NCBI RefSeq assembly: GCF_037392515.1
Contig: NC_090281.1
Coordinates: 43,872,645-43,936,644, forward strand
DNA length: 64,000 bases
DNA from: Haliotis asinina
Lineage: Eukaryota > Mollusca > Gastropoda > Lepetellida > Haliotidae
Reading direction: 5' to 3'
In this document: positions 22,598 to 32,961 of the stretch, one piece after another
Numbering within the stretch: position 1 is the stretch's first letter
Layout of the letters: every line of letters begins with the position of its first letter
The notes under the pieces: model-generated
Told to the model about the DNA's origin: nothing
Seen by the model: only the letters and a program-made list of their open reading frames with translations
Database searches by the model: none
Program-made: the position numbers and the translations under genes

Positions 22598-25500
22598 CTA
22601 GTCCTCAAATGCTTTCAACAACATCTTTTCCAATATTGGTTTGTCCATTTCAAGCACAAGTCTTACATTTGGCTTCTTGGGAAGCACCTTTCTCCAATCA
22701 ACAACCATTTGACCTCTGGTTAAGTTACCATGCAGTTCAACAGTTGCGTATACTTCATCACTTTTTCTGATGACGTCATCATTAAGAGCGCAGGCCATAG
22801 CCATCTCGTCTGCAACCTCGTACTTCCGCCCCTCTTTCTGGCATTCACCTACTATGGTACGTTCAATTGTCTTCATGAGCTCGCATTTCGCTGACGGAAA
22901 GCTTCTCAATTTCCCATACAACTCCTGAAACAAAGAAGAAACATATTTTTTTCGTGCGTCCAAGCACTGGGGTTCGTGCCATTGTCTCCGTGTTCAAAGG
23001 CGTCTACCGCCTGTTTTAGGCTATTGAAAAAGCAACACTAGTCTTATTGGTGTCTTTCCTCTTCGCAATGCTGTGACAGACTACACATATATGCATGACG
23101 TCATCATACATGAAGTGGTACACAACAAAGGTATTGTCGCATTGTCTAAAAACTTCTTGTCTAAGCAACTGTGATTGTAAAGCTTTCATAGTTCGTTTGC
23201 AGTGAAAACGTACAGATGAATTTCGCTTTAAACAAAAAAGAACTCGAATAAAGTGAAAGTAAGATTGCGAATCCTTATAATTCTACCTTTCCAAAATGTA
23301 CATTTCAATCTCAGAATTTCATTCAATATAGGATAAAAGTTGTTTAACAAACAATCATAGTTCCAAAGCGCTGTAAGTAGTATGTAGTACAAGGGGGTAT
23401 GCATATTGAATGAAACAGCGGCGGCGGTCTGTATAAATCGAGTCTGGACCAGACGTTCCAGTGAACAACAGCATGAGCATCGATCTACACAACTGGGAAG
23501 CAATGGCATTTGCCAACCAAGCCGGCGAGCCTGACCACCCGATCACACGATTTGTCGCCTCCTGCGACACACATAAGTTACCGAAGGTCAACTCTAACCC
23601 GGAACTTGACGGGAATCGTTGGGGCAGGAATTAAAACGTGGTCATTCTGTTGTTAGTGGTTTCGTCGGAAAAGAAGGTTATAGTAGTCTAAGGTCGTGAC
23701 AGGGAAAGAAAGTTTCTATATCTTTCTGTGGAAAGATATGGTTGGACATATCGAGAGAAATCAAAGAAAGAATGATACGTACTGGATATGGCTGTGAAAT
23801 AGTCTAGGGAAAATATTCAATAAGACGCATCCATGTGAAAGAAGGTAAAAACGAGTGGATTTTTTAGACCCTCCTAGGTAAAGAAGATGGAAAAAACCGA
23901 TTAACACGTACCCAGGGAAAGAAGCAGTCTAGACAGAGCTCCCAACAGGCCAGCGTGATGGGGCATCCCAGGGAGTTCAGCACGATGTAGGCAGCTTCCG
24001 GGTCACTGTAAAAGTTGAACTCCCCGCTCGCTGTGATGTTGCCCTCGGCTGTAAAGGGTAATTTTATGTTGTGACAACGGAGATTAGCAGCGTGTGATTA
24101 AGTTTGAAAAGTTACTGGTCAGGAGAACTAGCTAAGTAAATATTTTGCTAGTCCACATCATACTCCTCTGGCCCTGCAAAATATCGTCATCGAAATGCAC
24201 ATCGGACAGAATTGGGGTGATGTTTTTTCTTTTCATTTCTTCTGTGCAGCGCAATAACATTTTTCATATTGCGATCTTCCTGTGACGAGATATCACGAGA
24301 ATGATTATCACGAAAGTTTTGCGGACGGAACTTTAACATCGTAATCATGTACTTCATCATATTCGTGTGCATTAAATAAAGAATAAGTTATCTTACATTT
24401 TCAACTACCCAGTCGGGACAGCTTTAACAATATTTCACTGGTCCGATTCCCAATCAGCTGGCATTTGGCTAGCGGGCCAGTAGCTATTTGATTAGGTATC
24501 CTTATATCCATTAAGAAAGCAACAAGTCACGGAGTAGATGTATACATATGGAAATTAATTAAGCAACACCAAATTCAAAGACACATAAAAACTTAACAAA
24601 GTTTAACGAAGTAATTTTGATGATTGATTATTCAATTTTGATGTATTGACATACAGCATGAGCTTTTCATGGGTTGATATGACGCGCGTGAAGCTTGCAC
24701 AGCGCACGTGCATTGCTTTAACCTCAACTTTCGAAAAATGCACTTTTTCCCTGGGGTGTTTACAAGCGCAGGTTGTCGATTGCATTCGGTTTTTCATTCA
24801 TTTCAATGTCATGGCACGTAGGAAATTATCAGAGGCCACTCGTTGGCAAATAATCGGCATGAGGAATGCTGGTATGTCTCTAAGACAAATCGGGACTCAA
24901 ATCGGACGACATCATTCCATAATTTCAAAACTTTTGAAAAAATACCGGGCCACTAATGAAGTTAAAGACCTGCCTAGACCAGGAAGACCCAGGAAGACCA
25001 CAGTCCGGGAGGACAGAGCTTTACTGAGACTTGTACGGCGCAGGTCCTTCGACTCGAGCTCTCGGTTGAGACAGGAGTGGCTTCCAGGGAGACCCATCTC
25101 GAACAGGACTGTTCGGAATCGTCTGAAAGCTGCAGGATACCGGGCAAGGAGGCCAATCAAGCGACCCAGACTGTCTCCAGCCCATAAGGCAGCCCGACTG
25201 GCCTGGTGTAATGACCGTTTGCACTGGAACATTGCCTCTTGGAGGAAGGTCCATTTCTCAGATGAGAGCCGGTTCTTGCTGCACATGGTGGACGGTCGTA
25301 CTCGGGTCTGGAGGCAGAGGAACACAGCAATGGCTCCACGGAACATCCAGGAGACTGTGGCCTTTGGGGGAGGTTCCGTTATGGTATGGGGGTGCATTTC
25401 CATGAACTGCAAGTTGGATATCATTACCATCCGTGGCAACCTTAACGGTGTTCGTTACCAACAGGAGGTTCTTGACAGGGCTGTGGTACCTCATTTTGAG

Positions 25501-28500
25501 AACCATCCTCTGGCAACGAGACCCATATTTATGGACGACAATGCTAGACCTCACAGGGCGCATGCTGTAAATGATTTTTTGCGGCAAAATGCAATTGACA
25601 GAATTCCATGGCCTGCCATGAGCCCTGACCTCAACCCCATTGAACATTTGTGGGACTTTATTGGCCGTCGTGTGAGGCAGAGAGACCCACCAGTCCATAA
25701 TCTCAACGAATTGACGGCTGCCCTGCATGAGGAGTGGAACAGGATCCCCCAGAATCAGATCCGGAGACTCATCCAAGGAATGAGGAGGCGTCTGGAATCG
25801 GTGGTGCGTGCGCAGGGAGGACACACTAGATATTGATGAAAGTCGGTGTGCAGACTCTCAGATGACTGTTCTTTCTTTCCATGTGACATTTGTGTTAATA
25901 CACCTGACAACAACGTCTGTGGATGAATAGTAAATTGTGTCCATTTTTTCATGAATTTAAGACAGTTTTAAGAATTTGGATTTCGTTGCAATAAAGCAAA
26001 GTCTTGATACTTTTTCCCTTTAAGTTGTTTGTCAGAGATCGTCTGTTGAATAAAAAAGTGTCAAACTATATCAACCCGGCATATTTTGATTGTCAGAACA
26101 CTTCAAAGTTGCTCCAATAGAAAAAATTGGGGTGTTGCTTGATTAATTTCCAGGTGTATATATTCGGGGTTAACTGGTCAGTTTTGTGTTACCTTTTAGT
26201 GGGGTATATTTGTAATATTTATCTTGTTAATTTTTATCCTAGCCAGTATCCCAGCCAGTATCCCAGTTTCTAATATAAACTTTTAGTTTCTGTTGCTTGA
26301 TTTTAGAAGATGATTTATTTTTTATTCGTAATGCTGTACAAAACATTACATGCACAACTGCTATGTAGCATCTAGGAATTACCAAATGTGGGTTATGCAG
26401 CTCATCAACTTTTCAAATGCGGATATCCACGGAGTTTTAAGAATCTTAACAAAATGAGACCTGAAGCATTTACTAAGTTGCAATTTCCATCGGCATGTGC
26501 CGGCATTCATATCGGCATTTCTACTTAAATAATCTTTTATGAAAGAGTCGGTTATGTATGTTTCTTAGGCTCACACATCACTGGCATTGAGAAAACATTC
26601 AAAGTCCCACTTGTTGAAACTTTCTGTAATATTTTTAACTATGCTGACTCGTGACTGCCATGTTTGAGAGCGCCATTAGTTCTGCTCCCTGTCATTGGTC
26701 GGGTCACGATAGCGTGATATCTGACAGCCAATCAGAACAACTATTACTTCTCGCCATCTAATAAGGTTGTATGTATTTCAAGCACTGGGTTTTTAATAAT
26801 TTGTTTTGTCTTTCATTTCAAATATTCGATACTAAATATAACCGTAATTTCCTGGAGATAATAACTATAAAGTTTACACTTCATTAGTACAAAACTGCGT
26901 ACATAATATTAATTTTGCGTTCTGTTAACTGAAACTGAGTAAATTACGGAATTGCGCTGTCCAGATGCAACACTGAAACAGGGGCGCTGGGTATCTGAAG
27001 ACCCGGGTTCGATTCCCCACATGGGTATAATATGTGAAACTCATTTCTGCTGTCCTCCTCCGTGATATTGCTAGCATATAGCTAAAAGCGGTGTAAAACT
27101 AAACTCACTACCTAAATGCACAATTCCTTTATTGATATGTATTATGTTTTGTGTATATTTTAGATGCTGCCCAAATTTCCCCTCTGAAAATTATGAAAAT
27201 GTTCTCATATCTTGCCACTGTGGTTCTTCGAATAGTCATAAGTAACAATTAGACCATTTCTCTATTCTTCTGTAAGTTTGGTTTTGGGAGTGTCATTCAT
27301 GTGGAAGGTGAACTGGACAGTGTCATGTATTTCGGTTCAACTTATTATTGAGAAAGTCTTTAACAGTATCATACCCCATAAATATTCTATCATTGATAAA
27401 GCACCCGTGAAGGTCCCGGGGTAGAATAGGCCTTCAGCAACCCATGCTTGCCATAAAAGACGACTGTGCTTGTCGTAAGAGGCGACTAACGGGATCGGGT
27501 GGTCAGGCTCGCTGACTTGGTTGACACATGTCATCGGTTCCCAACTGCGCAGATCAGTGCTCATGTTGTTGATCACTGGATTGTCTGGTCCAGACTCGAT
27601 TATTCACAGACCGCCGCCACAAAGCTGGAACATTGCTGAGTGCGACGTAAAACTTAACTCACTCACACACTCATTGATAAAGGAGAATGGCTGTAAAGAA
27701 AACACCTATATCTTATTTATATTAGCACCAGATAAATGTAGAAATATATCTTACACTATCTATCTACATCTAAGACAATGTAAGAGTCGTTTCAGATGCA
27801 GTAGGTTCAAATTGGCAAATGACGTTGGGAGATTCAAACTTGTCTCAGACACTGATCGACTATGTATATACTACATGGTCGATCTTTTATTGACTATCAA
27901 TGTGATAAAATTTTAACACACAATCTCAGGATATAGTTTTACGTGCACAAAAAAACACAAAAACAACTCTTAGTGTCATTAAACCAACGGAACGTCCACA
28001 TGTATGAAGGGACCATCGCTGTTGAGTACACGTGAAGGTGAGCTGCAGAACCGTGCCACCATCACCATAGTGACAGAATGTATGTGATACACGTGGCACA
28101 TACTCACCTCTATAATTGCCGCCCATGATGAAACAGCCTTTCAGCCTGCTGCCGAACTGCTTGTCCATCTGGATAGCCATGGAAATATTCGTCAGTGGCC
28201 CAAGAGCTACCAGAGTTATTTCCCCTGGGAAAGAACTCGGTTCGTGAATGGGATGATATGACACTCTAAACAGTATTCAAAATCTCCAAAATTATAACGT
28301 ATACCACTTGGAGAAACCAACGCTCACACCATGGAGCCAACAAACCAAGATTAATGTCAGACTGAATCTGGGATTCGAACATATGACAAGATCCATGATT
28401 CAAAACACTTTCATTGTCCACCGAAACGAACACACTTCAAAAAAGATCTAAATATTAAAATCTAAAAGGTTCAGTGATTGGATATAATTGTTAATCATGT

Positions 28501-30060
28501 AGGAAATCATGCATTTCCTGTAAATATTTGTTTAATATGGCTTATTCTCCTTTTGTATATATCTTTCTATTCCTGTACATAGTTTGTTTCACTTCATGCA
28601 TGTAAGCATTGTATATAGGAGAGGGTTTCACTAAGTTGGGATAACTTGTACCCAATCCATTCTCTGGAACAAACATGTTTAAAATAAACGAACACACTTT
28701 TTATTACATATTTCATAGGCTGTGTATACGTACATTATGCCGGAATATTTTGGAGTAATCGCTTGACCTAAATTATTGGTAGTTGGAGAAAATAGTATAT
28801 ATGATTTCAACAGCTTTTGTAAATTCCTCATATCTTATTTGGGTGTGTTGGTAAAAACTTTCCTATTATAGGTTTGTCAGATGTGTTTTTTAGGACAGCC
28901 TTAAAGCTGTCTATAGGACTACATAAAAATAGTTCATGGCCATTCGTATGTTTTAGAATTGAAACACGCCTGTAGATTGGCGTATCCTGCAGTCTTGCAG
29001 TCCGGAAATGACCAGTATGGTATCATCGTGTCTCAGTAGCTATATCGATGCTCATGCTGTTGATCGGTGGATTGTCTAGTCCAGCCTCGTTTATTCTTAG
29101 ACTGTCACTATATACCTTGACCATTGCTGTGTGCGACGTAAAGTAACAAACAGACCAATTACAACCGTGATGTGTCCTTGGTACCTGGGTATTGTTTGGT
29201 GACGTCCACCAGGGCTTGTACCCCATGTTTAGCCTGCACCTGGTCTGGATTGGGTGGGGCGGGGTCAGGAACGTCTCCAAACCCGTCCTTCCCGTGGTAG
29301 TTGTAGTCGTCGGGTTTTTGCCATCCAAGCAGCATGTCCTCACAACCTCTGTAGATCGGGACCTGGGGACAGATAACAAGTTACCACAGATAACAAAGCT
29401 TCTGTCTAGACCGGGAACTGTGAGTTGGGAACTTTATTACAAATCCACATAGACACTGAAGATCCAGGGCTGGTGGCAGATTAAAATATACCCGGGTTAA
29501 AAAGATCCGGGTCAAAAATTCATCTTCAGCAGCAACGTAAGAGGGTCGAATAATGGAATAACGGCATCGATTGGACAGTTTCGCTTACTTGGTTGCTGCC
29601 AGTCACGTCCATGCTAAGTAGATAGATCCTAAGACAACAGGGTCCCTATTCTGGAAAGGATCCTAGCCCTAAGATATCCTAACTTTGATCCTAGGGTCTA
29701 GGATAGGCATTTCATTAGGACATAATTTGTTTTCTTGTAGATAATTGACAAAACTACAATTTGAAGCCCATCTGCGGTGTGCCCCGATGTGGTATAGCTG
29801 GAATACTGCTGAAAGCGGCGTAAGGTAAACTCTCTTAACCGTGGCATTTATAGGGAACGTACATCAAGCCTACCAGCCGCCTTGAGAAGTCTGAGAAGGT
29901 TCTTCACCACCTGCGCTGCTGACGTGTTTACCGCGACTGCGGTGATAGCGACGACCTCGACATCAGACGTCTCTAGACACATAAGTATCGCCTGAGCATC
30001 ATCAATGCCTGCATCTGTATCAATGATGAACTTCCGCTTGCTGTTCGTGTTGGTCGCCAT
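22598..30060 (-). CDS. Inosine-uridine-preferring nucleoside hydrolase, gene 2 (five coding exons)
   Basis: Tandem paralog of the gene at 5.9-12.4 kb with the same role. Exons in transcript order: 30060-29863, 29362-29185, 28224-28108, 24048-23912, 22924-22598; joined length about 318 residues, with intron phases 0, 1, 1, 0 as in gene 1. DTDAGIDD is at residues 14-21, VPIYRGCEDML opens exon 2, GPLTN and IMGGNY are in exon 3, EFNFYSDPEAAYIV in exon 4 and ELHGNLTRGQMVVDW in exon 5. The residue before the conserved Asp249 is Ala248 where protozoal enzymes have His and gene 1 has Cys. Intron 1 has a normal donor (GAT|GTACGT). Intron 3 holds an apparently intact Tc1-like transposon plus SINE-A and SINE-B. 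Exons 2 and 4 are more alike between paralogs than exons 1 and 5. Confidence 0.87.
22925..23409. other. Intron 4 of hydrolase gene 2, left part
   Basis: No repeat or coding structure recognised. Confidence 0.4.
23410..23590 (-). repeat. SINE-A copy, 3' tail lost
   Basis: Reverse orientation: CGGCGGCGGTCTGTATAAAT, GGACCAGACGTTCCAGTG, AGCATCGATCTACACAACTG, GGCGAGCCTGACCACCCGAT. It lies in intron 4 of hydrolase gene 2. Confidence 0.8.
24049..24544. other. Intron 3 of hydrolase gene 2, part next to the Tc1-like element
   Basis: No feature recognised before the transposon starts. Confidence 0.4.
24545..26156 (+). mobile_element. Complete Tc1-like DNA transposon (1.6 kb)
   Basis: The termini CATATGGAAATTAATTAAGC and, in reverse complement, CACCTGGAAATTAATCAAGC form inverted repeats of about 26 bp (to ...AACACC), with a few differences in the outermost bases. 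TA dinucleotides flank both ends (24543-24544 and 26157-26158), as expected for Tc1/mariner integration. A single uninterrupted transposase ORF lies between them. It is inserted in intron 3 of hydrolase gene 2. Confidence 0.88.
24811..25836 (+). CDS. Tc1-like transposase, DD34E, intact
   Basis: Cut-and-paste transposase of 341 residues, normal length for Tc1. The frame is open for another 55 codons upstream, but MARRKLSEATRWQIIGM at 24811 is the family-like start. An N-terminal paired-type helix-turn-helix lies at about residues 8-45, the GRPRK hook at 58-62, and a second DNA-binding helix region at about 66-115. The catalytic residues are Asp151 (VHFSDESRF), Asp243 (FMDDNARPH) and Glu278 (PDLNPIEHLWD). 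The last two are separated by 34 residues. A glycine-rich segment (AFGGGSVMVWG) is at 184-194. No frameshift or stop is present, so the copy may be recent or active; activity cannot be judged from one copy. Confidence 0.93.
   Translation: MARRKLSEATRWQIIGMRNAGMSLRQIGTQIGRHHSIISKLLKKYRATNEVKDLPRPGRPRKTTVREDRALLRLVRRRSFDSSSRLRQEWLPGRPISNRTVRNRLKAAGYRARRPIKRPRLSPAHKAARLAWCNDRLHWNIASWRKVHFSDESRFLLHMVDGRTRVWRQRNTAMAPRNIQETVAFGGGSVMVWGCISMNCKLDIITIRGNLNGVRYQQEVLDRAVVPHFENHPLATRPIFMDDNARPHRAHAVNDFLRQNAIDRIPWPAMSPDLNPIEHLWDFIGRRVRQRDPPVHNLNELTAALHEEWNRIPQNQIRRLIQGMRRRLESVVRAQGGHTRY
26157..26984. other. Intron 3 of hydrolase gene 2, no feature recognised
   Basis: Contains a short duplicated CCAGCCAGTATCCCAGCCAG near 26,240. 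Nothing else was identified. Confidence 0.4.
26985..27113 (+). repeat. SINE-B copy
   Basis: GACCCGGGTTCGATTCCCCA (B box) and the complete body follow: ATGGGTATAATATGTGAAAC, CCGTGATATTGCTAGCATAT, GTGTAAAACTAAACTCAC. The A-box part is damaged. Confidence 0.8.
27405..27675 (+). repeat. SINE-A copy, full length
   Basis: Close to the reference copy at 13,380, from CCCGTGAAGGTCCCGGGGTA to GTAAAACTTAACTCACTCAC. It lies in intron 3 of hydrolase gene 2. Confidence 0.86.
27676..28107. other. Intron 3 of hydrolase gene 2, end next to exon 3
   Basis: No feature recognised. Confidence 0.4.
28225..29030. other. Intron 2 of hydrolase gene 2; possible LINE 3' end at about 28,490-28,695
   Basis: 28,490-28,695 has the look of a LINE 3' untranslated end (AT-rich, TGTATATAGGAGAGGG, then AACAAACATG and AAATAAACG). 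No coding part adjoins it. The rest is featureless. Confidence 0.3.
29033..29155 (+). repeat. SINE-A, 3' half
   Basis: ATATCGATGCTCATGCTGTT, ATTGTCTAGTCCAGCCTCG and GTGTGCGACGTAAAGTAAC match the 3' half of SINE-A. It ends 30 bases from exon 2 of hydrolase gene 2. Confidence 0.75.
29480..29761. other. Part of intron 1 of hydrolase gene 2
   Basis: Contains a local cluster of CCTAGG/ATCCTA words at 29,630-29,710. No family recognised. Confidence 0.35.
29762..29840 (+). repeat. SINE-B, 3' tail
   Basis: GAAGCCCATCTGCGGTGTGC, AGCTGGAATACTGCTGAAAG and CGGCGTAAGGTAAACTC match the body and tail. The tRNA head is missing. Confidence 0.7.
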
Positions 30061-30679
30061 GGGTAACAGTGGATTTCTTCAACTGCATACCACATATCAT
30101 TAATGTGATGATTAAGCTCTATGAAAAATAGTTTGAAATACTTGTTATAGTTCGTCAGCTACAAAACTGGTGGGGGAGAACCGCAAATCAAGCTATTATA
30201 GTTAGCTCGAGCTATAGTACTTCAAACGAGCTGTAGGGTGATAGGTCGATCGAGCTATAATCGCACATACACAGAAGTGGCCATTTAAGAACAACTTTCC
30301 GCAGTGCGGCCATGACAGTGCACCACACAACTGGAATCGACTGACACATATGTGAATGCACATGCACCCCAAACCCCAGCGTTTTTGATACATGAGCTGC
30401 TAAACCACCGAACCCTATCGACATTTGCACTTTACATACAAAATAACACATCTGAAAACTGAAAATACACATTGAAACGTGCAGACCGACCATGCGACAG
30501 GCTGAACTTGCTGATTGCATAACTTCCAATGCGGATAGGGTACTCGTTGACATAGTATTTGTGTGATTTGCACACACTCGACAAGAATATACAAAAAACT
30601 ATGGAGACCCAGTAGGGGGCACAACTCCCTCTCGCGCGAATACTGACACAGTTGCGTCGTTTGCAATAGAAATTGTCTT
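30061..30679. other. Intergenic, upstream of hydrolase gene 2
   Basis: Should hold the 5' UTR and promoter of hydrolase gene 2. I could not place either. An AGCTATTATAGTTAGCTCGAG-like cluster of AGCTATA words lies at 30,190-30,260. Confidence 0.35.
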
Positions 30680-30880
30680 AATGTGTGTTTTAGCCACTGT
30701 GTTGTTATTTGCTCGTTGTCCTGTGTGTGTTTTAGCCATTGTGTTGATATTTGCTCGTTGTCCTGTGTGTGTTTTAGCCATCGTGTTGTTATTTGCTCGT
30801 TGTCCTCTGTGTGTTTTATCCATCGTGTTGATATTTGCTCGTTGTCCTGTGTGTTTTGGAATCTGTTTGCGGATTTTGTT
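30680..30880. repeat. 42-bp minisatellite, about 4.7 units
   Basis: Units of the form TTTTAGCCATTGTGTTGATA followed by TTTGCTCGTTGTCCTGTGTG repeat every 42 bases. The period is a multiple of three, which opens long frames on both strands; these are not genes. Confidence 0.88.
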
Positions 30881-31499
30881 TGTGGTGCATGTGAATTCAT
30901 TGCATCTCTGTATCAAAGCTTGACATTGGTCACATACACACATGCCGATGCAACCATACCAAGGATCGGTTGTCTGTAATTTGAAGAAGTTATAAATGCA
31001 TGACATTGTCCAAACACGTGGTCACTTCGTATTGTCAACGTCTTGCATTAGCGGTAATGATGCGGATCGCTCAACACTGTGAGTAACGTTGTCACAATTT
31101 CTGACCTTTGCAGTTATTCCTTGCTGTGTTGTTGTGTGTATCAACCAGCAAGGTACTAGTCATTCATACTGGTAACTAATACATAACGGTGCAATAAATA
31201 TCATACATCTGAAAAGGTAAGTCTGTGATAGCTATTGATATAGGTGAAACAGAACTGTGATAAGAGACAGATTGTAGGCCTTGTGTCGGCCAACAATCTG
31301 ACTTTGACCAATAATCCTAATAAATTCATCGTTGTACATGCCTGAAATTTGTATAGAAAACTAAAGACAGGTTGTATCTGAACTGCCAACAAAAGAACTG
31401 TGCATGTGATACACCCTGACATTGTGATTGACTGTAAATTGTGCACACCGTGAGAAGATACCTTGTTTGTAACAGCAGCTGGTACAGACTGTTATGAGA
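30881..31499. other. Intergenic, no feature recognised
   Basis: No coding or repeat structure noted. Confidence 0.4.
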
Positions 31500-31700
31500 A
31501 CATCTGTGATAAAGCGAAATCGTGATAAATCGTTTGTGTGATAAACCCTTCTGTGATAAAGTTAAATTGTGATAAACCCATTTTGTGATAAACTTTCCAT
31601 GTGATAAACCGCTACTGTACATGTGTTAAAGCTACTGTATGATAAATCTTACATGTGATAAACGTATTTGTGATAAAGATATTTTGTGATAAGGCTATTG
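31500..31700. repeat. Irregular array of GTGATAAA words
   Basis: About twelve copies of (T)GTGATAAA spaced 14-20 bases apart with variable sequence between. Confidence 0.7.
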
Positions 31701-31825
31701 TGATATTTATAGACACTCACAGGAAAACAGGCAGTAGAAACATGAGTTGTGGTTGCAACCAACATGACACTTTGGTCAACTAATAAATCATACAGTTTTA
31801 AAGTTGTAAGAAAAAAAGCGGTACA

Positions 31826-32497
31826 GTGGACGGCCTCATTGCTGCTGTGCATTTATCCACGAAACACCAACGTCTGTGTACAACATTTGCAGATGAGCAG
31901 CAATCGTCTGTAAAGACATCTGCCACAGATGTTGTTGCAGCAATAAGAAATGGTCACTATACCACTGCAGACTTACAAATAATTGCTGAAGCTATAGGTG
32001 GCGCATTGCGCCAAGTCAAGACATTTCCCAGGACTATCAAGATGCCAACCTGTTACAAACGTATGACAAACCTATGGCTTCAGCATGTCAATAAAGTCTT
32101 GATGTCCTTTCTGACTACGCAGTTCCAAATGAAACTTTCGGCTGGTAACACCATAAAAAATAATGCTCTCGCCCTTGCTGTAGAACACACTTATTATTGC
32201 CAAAATTCCAACCTCATTGCACCATTATCTTTTGCGAATAATCCTATTGTTCATCACATCACAGGTAGCAAAAGTGCATGCACCGCAATAGCGACATCAT
32301 GCCCTGCTGCTTTGTATCACAGCATACTGAAATGGGTCGAGAATCAGAGCCAAGTGCCTGTTAAAGTGTCTGATGAAGGTGACAATGTCACCTTCTTTGA
32401 TAATAACCAAGTGCTGGCACGAAACTGTCGCATCCGCTACGATGCCAAGGCCATGGTCAGCGTCATCACAACACTTTTGCACATTCCCTGGTCATGA
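31826..32497 (+). CDS. Uncharacterised ORF, 223 codons
   Basis: I do not recognise this family. The frame opens right after GCGGTACAG, which could be a splice acceptor (the first in-frame ATG is well inside), and ends with LLHIPWS-stop at 32497. It is mixed alpha-helical (DVVAAIRNGHYTTADLQIIA, AEAIGGALRQVKTF) with a C-terminal beta-like part (KVSDEGDNVTFFDNNQVLAR). No transmembrane segment or known catalytic motif was seen. It converges with the minus-strand ORF at 32.96-34.08 kb, and the 450 bases between hold broken fragments of similar codon style. This suggests an old mobile or multicopy locus rather than a single-copy host gene. Confidence 0.45.
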   Translation: MDGLIAAVHLSTKHQRLCTTFADEQQSSVKTSATDVVAAIRNGHYTTADLQIIAEAIGGALRQVKTFPRTIKMPTCYKRMTNLWLQHVNKVLMSFLTTQFQMKLSAGNTIKNNALALAVEHTYYCQNSNLIAPLSFANNPIVHHITGSKSACTAIATSCPAALYHSILKWVENQSQVPVKVSDEGDNVTFFDNNQVLARNCRIRYDAKAMVSVITTLLHIPWS

Positions 32498-32961
32498 GCA
32501 CTCCTTATAGACTCAGGAACAGTACAATCCGCAGTCGCTTTGCCATCCTTTCTGAGCTGTGATCTGTCACTGTTTCGACAGTATCGTGCCCATGTGAAGT
32601 CACATGATCGAATCTGTACTGAGTGAGGAAAAGTGTTCAACTTCCGGTTGTCGTGATGACTATGACCAGAACCATGTGCCAGACTTCCACGTCAGCAGGA
32701 ACGGAGGCATAATACAGGACAGTGTTTGATGCTACCTCAAGCAACATCAGGATCATAAGAAATGACAGCATGGCTCACAGGTACGCCCTTGTGGAAGCTA
32801 GCAGCCTTATTGCTCCAGATCTTCTTGTGGGTGAGCCAGTCCTGGTAAACCCATGTTCCTATGCTGACATGAATGTAGTCCTCAGCAGAATCCTATAGGA
32901 CTCTGGAATTGGTGCATCGCGGTCTTGGGTTGCAGTTGCGTGGGATGGGATGCCGTTGAAT

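Noticed and set aside
24912-25824. Long minus-strand ORFs (175 and 188 codons) across the Tc1-like transposase
   Set aside because: Antisense shadows of the transposase gene.
30415-31006. ORFs of 80-161 codons on both strands with repeated QDNEQI or LFARCP motifs
   Set aside because: Products of the 42-bp minisatellite.
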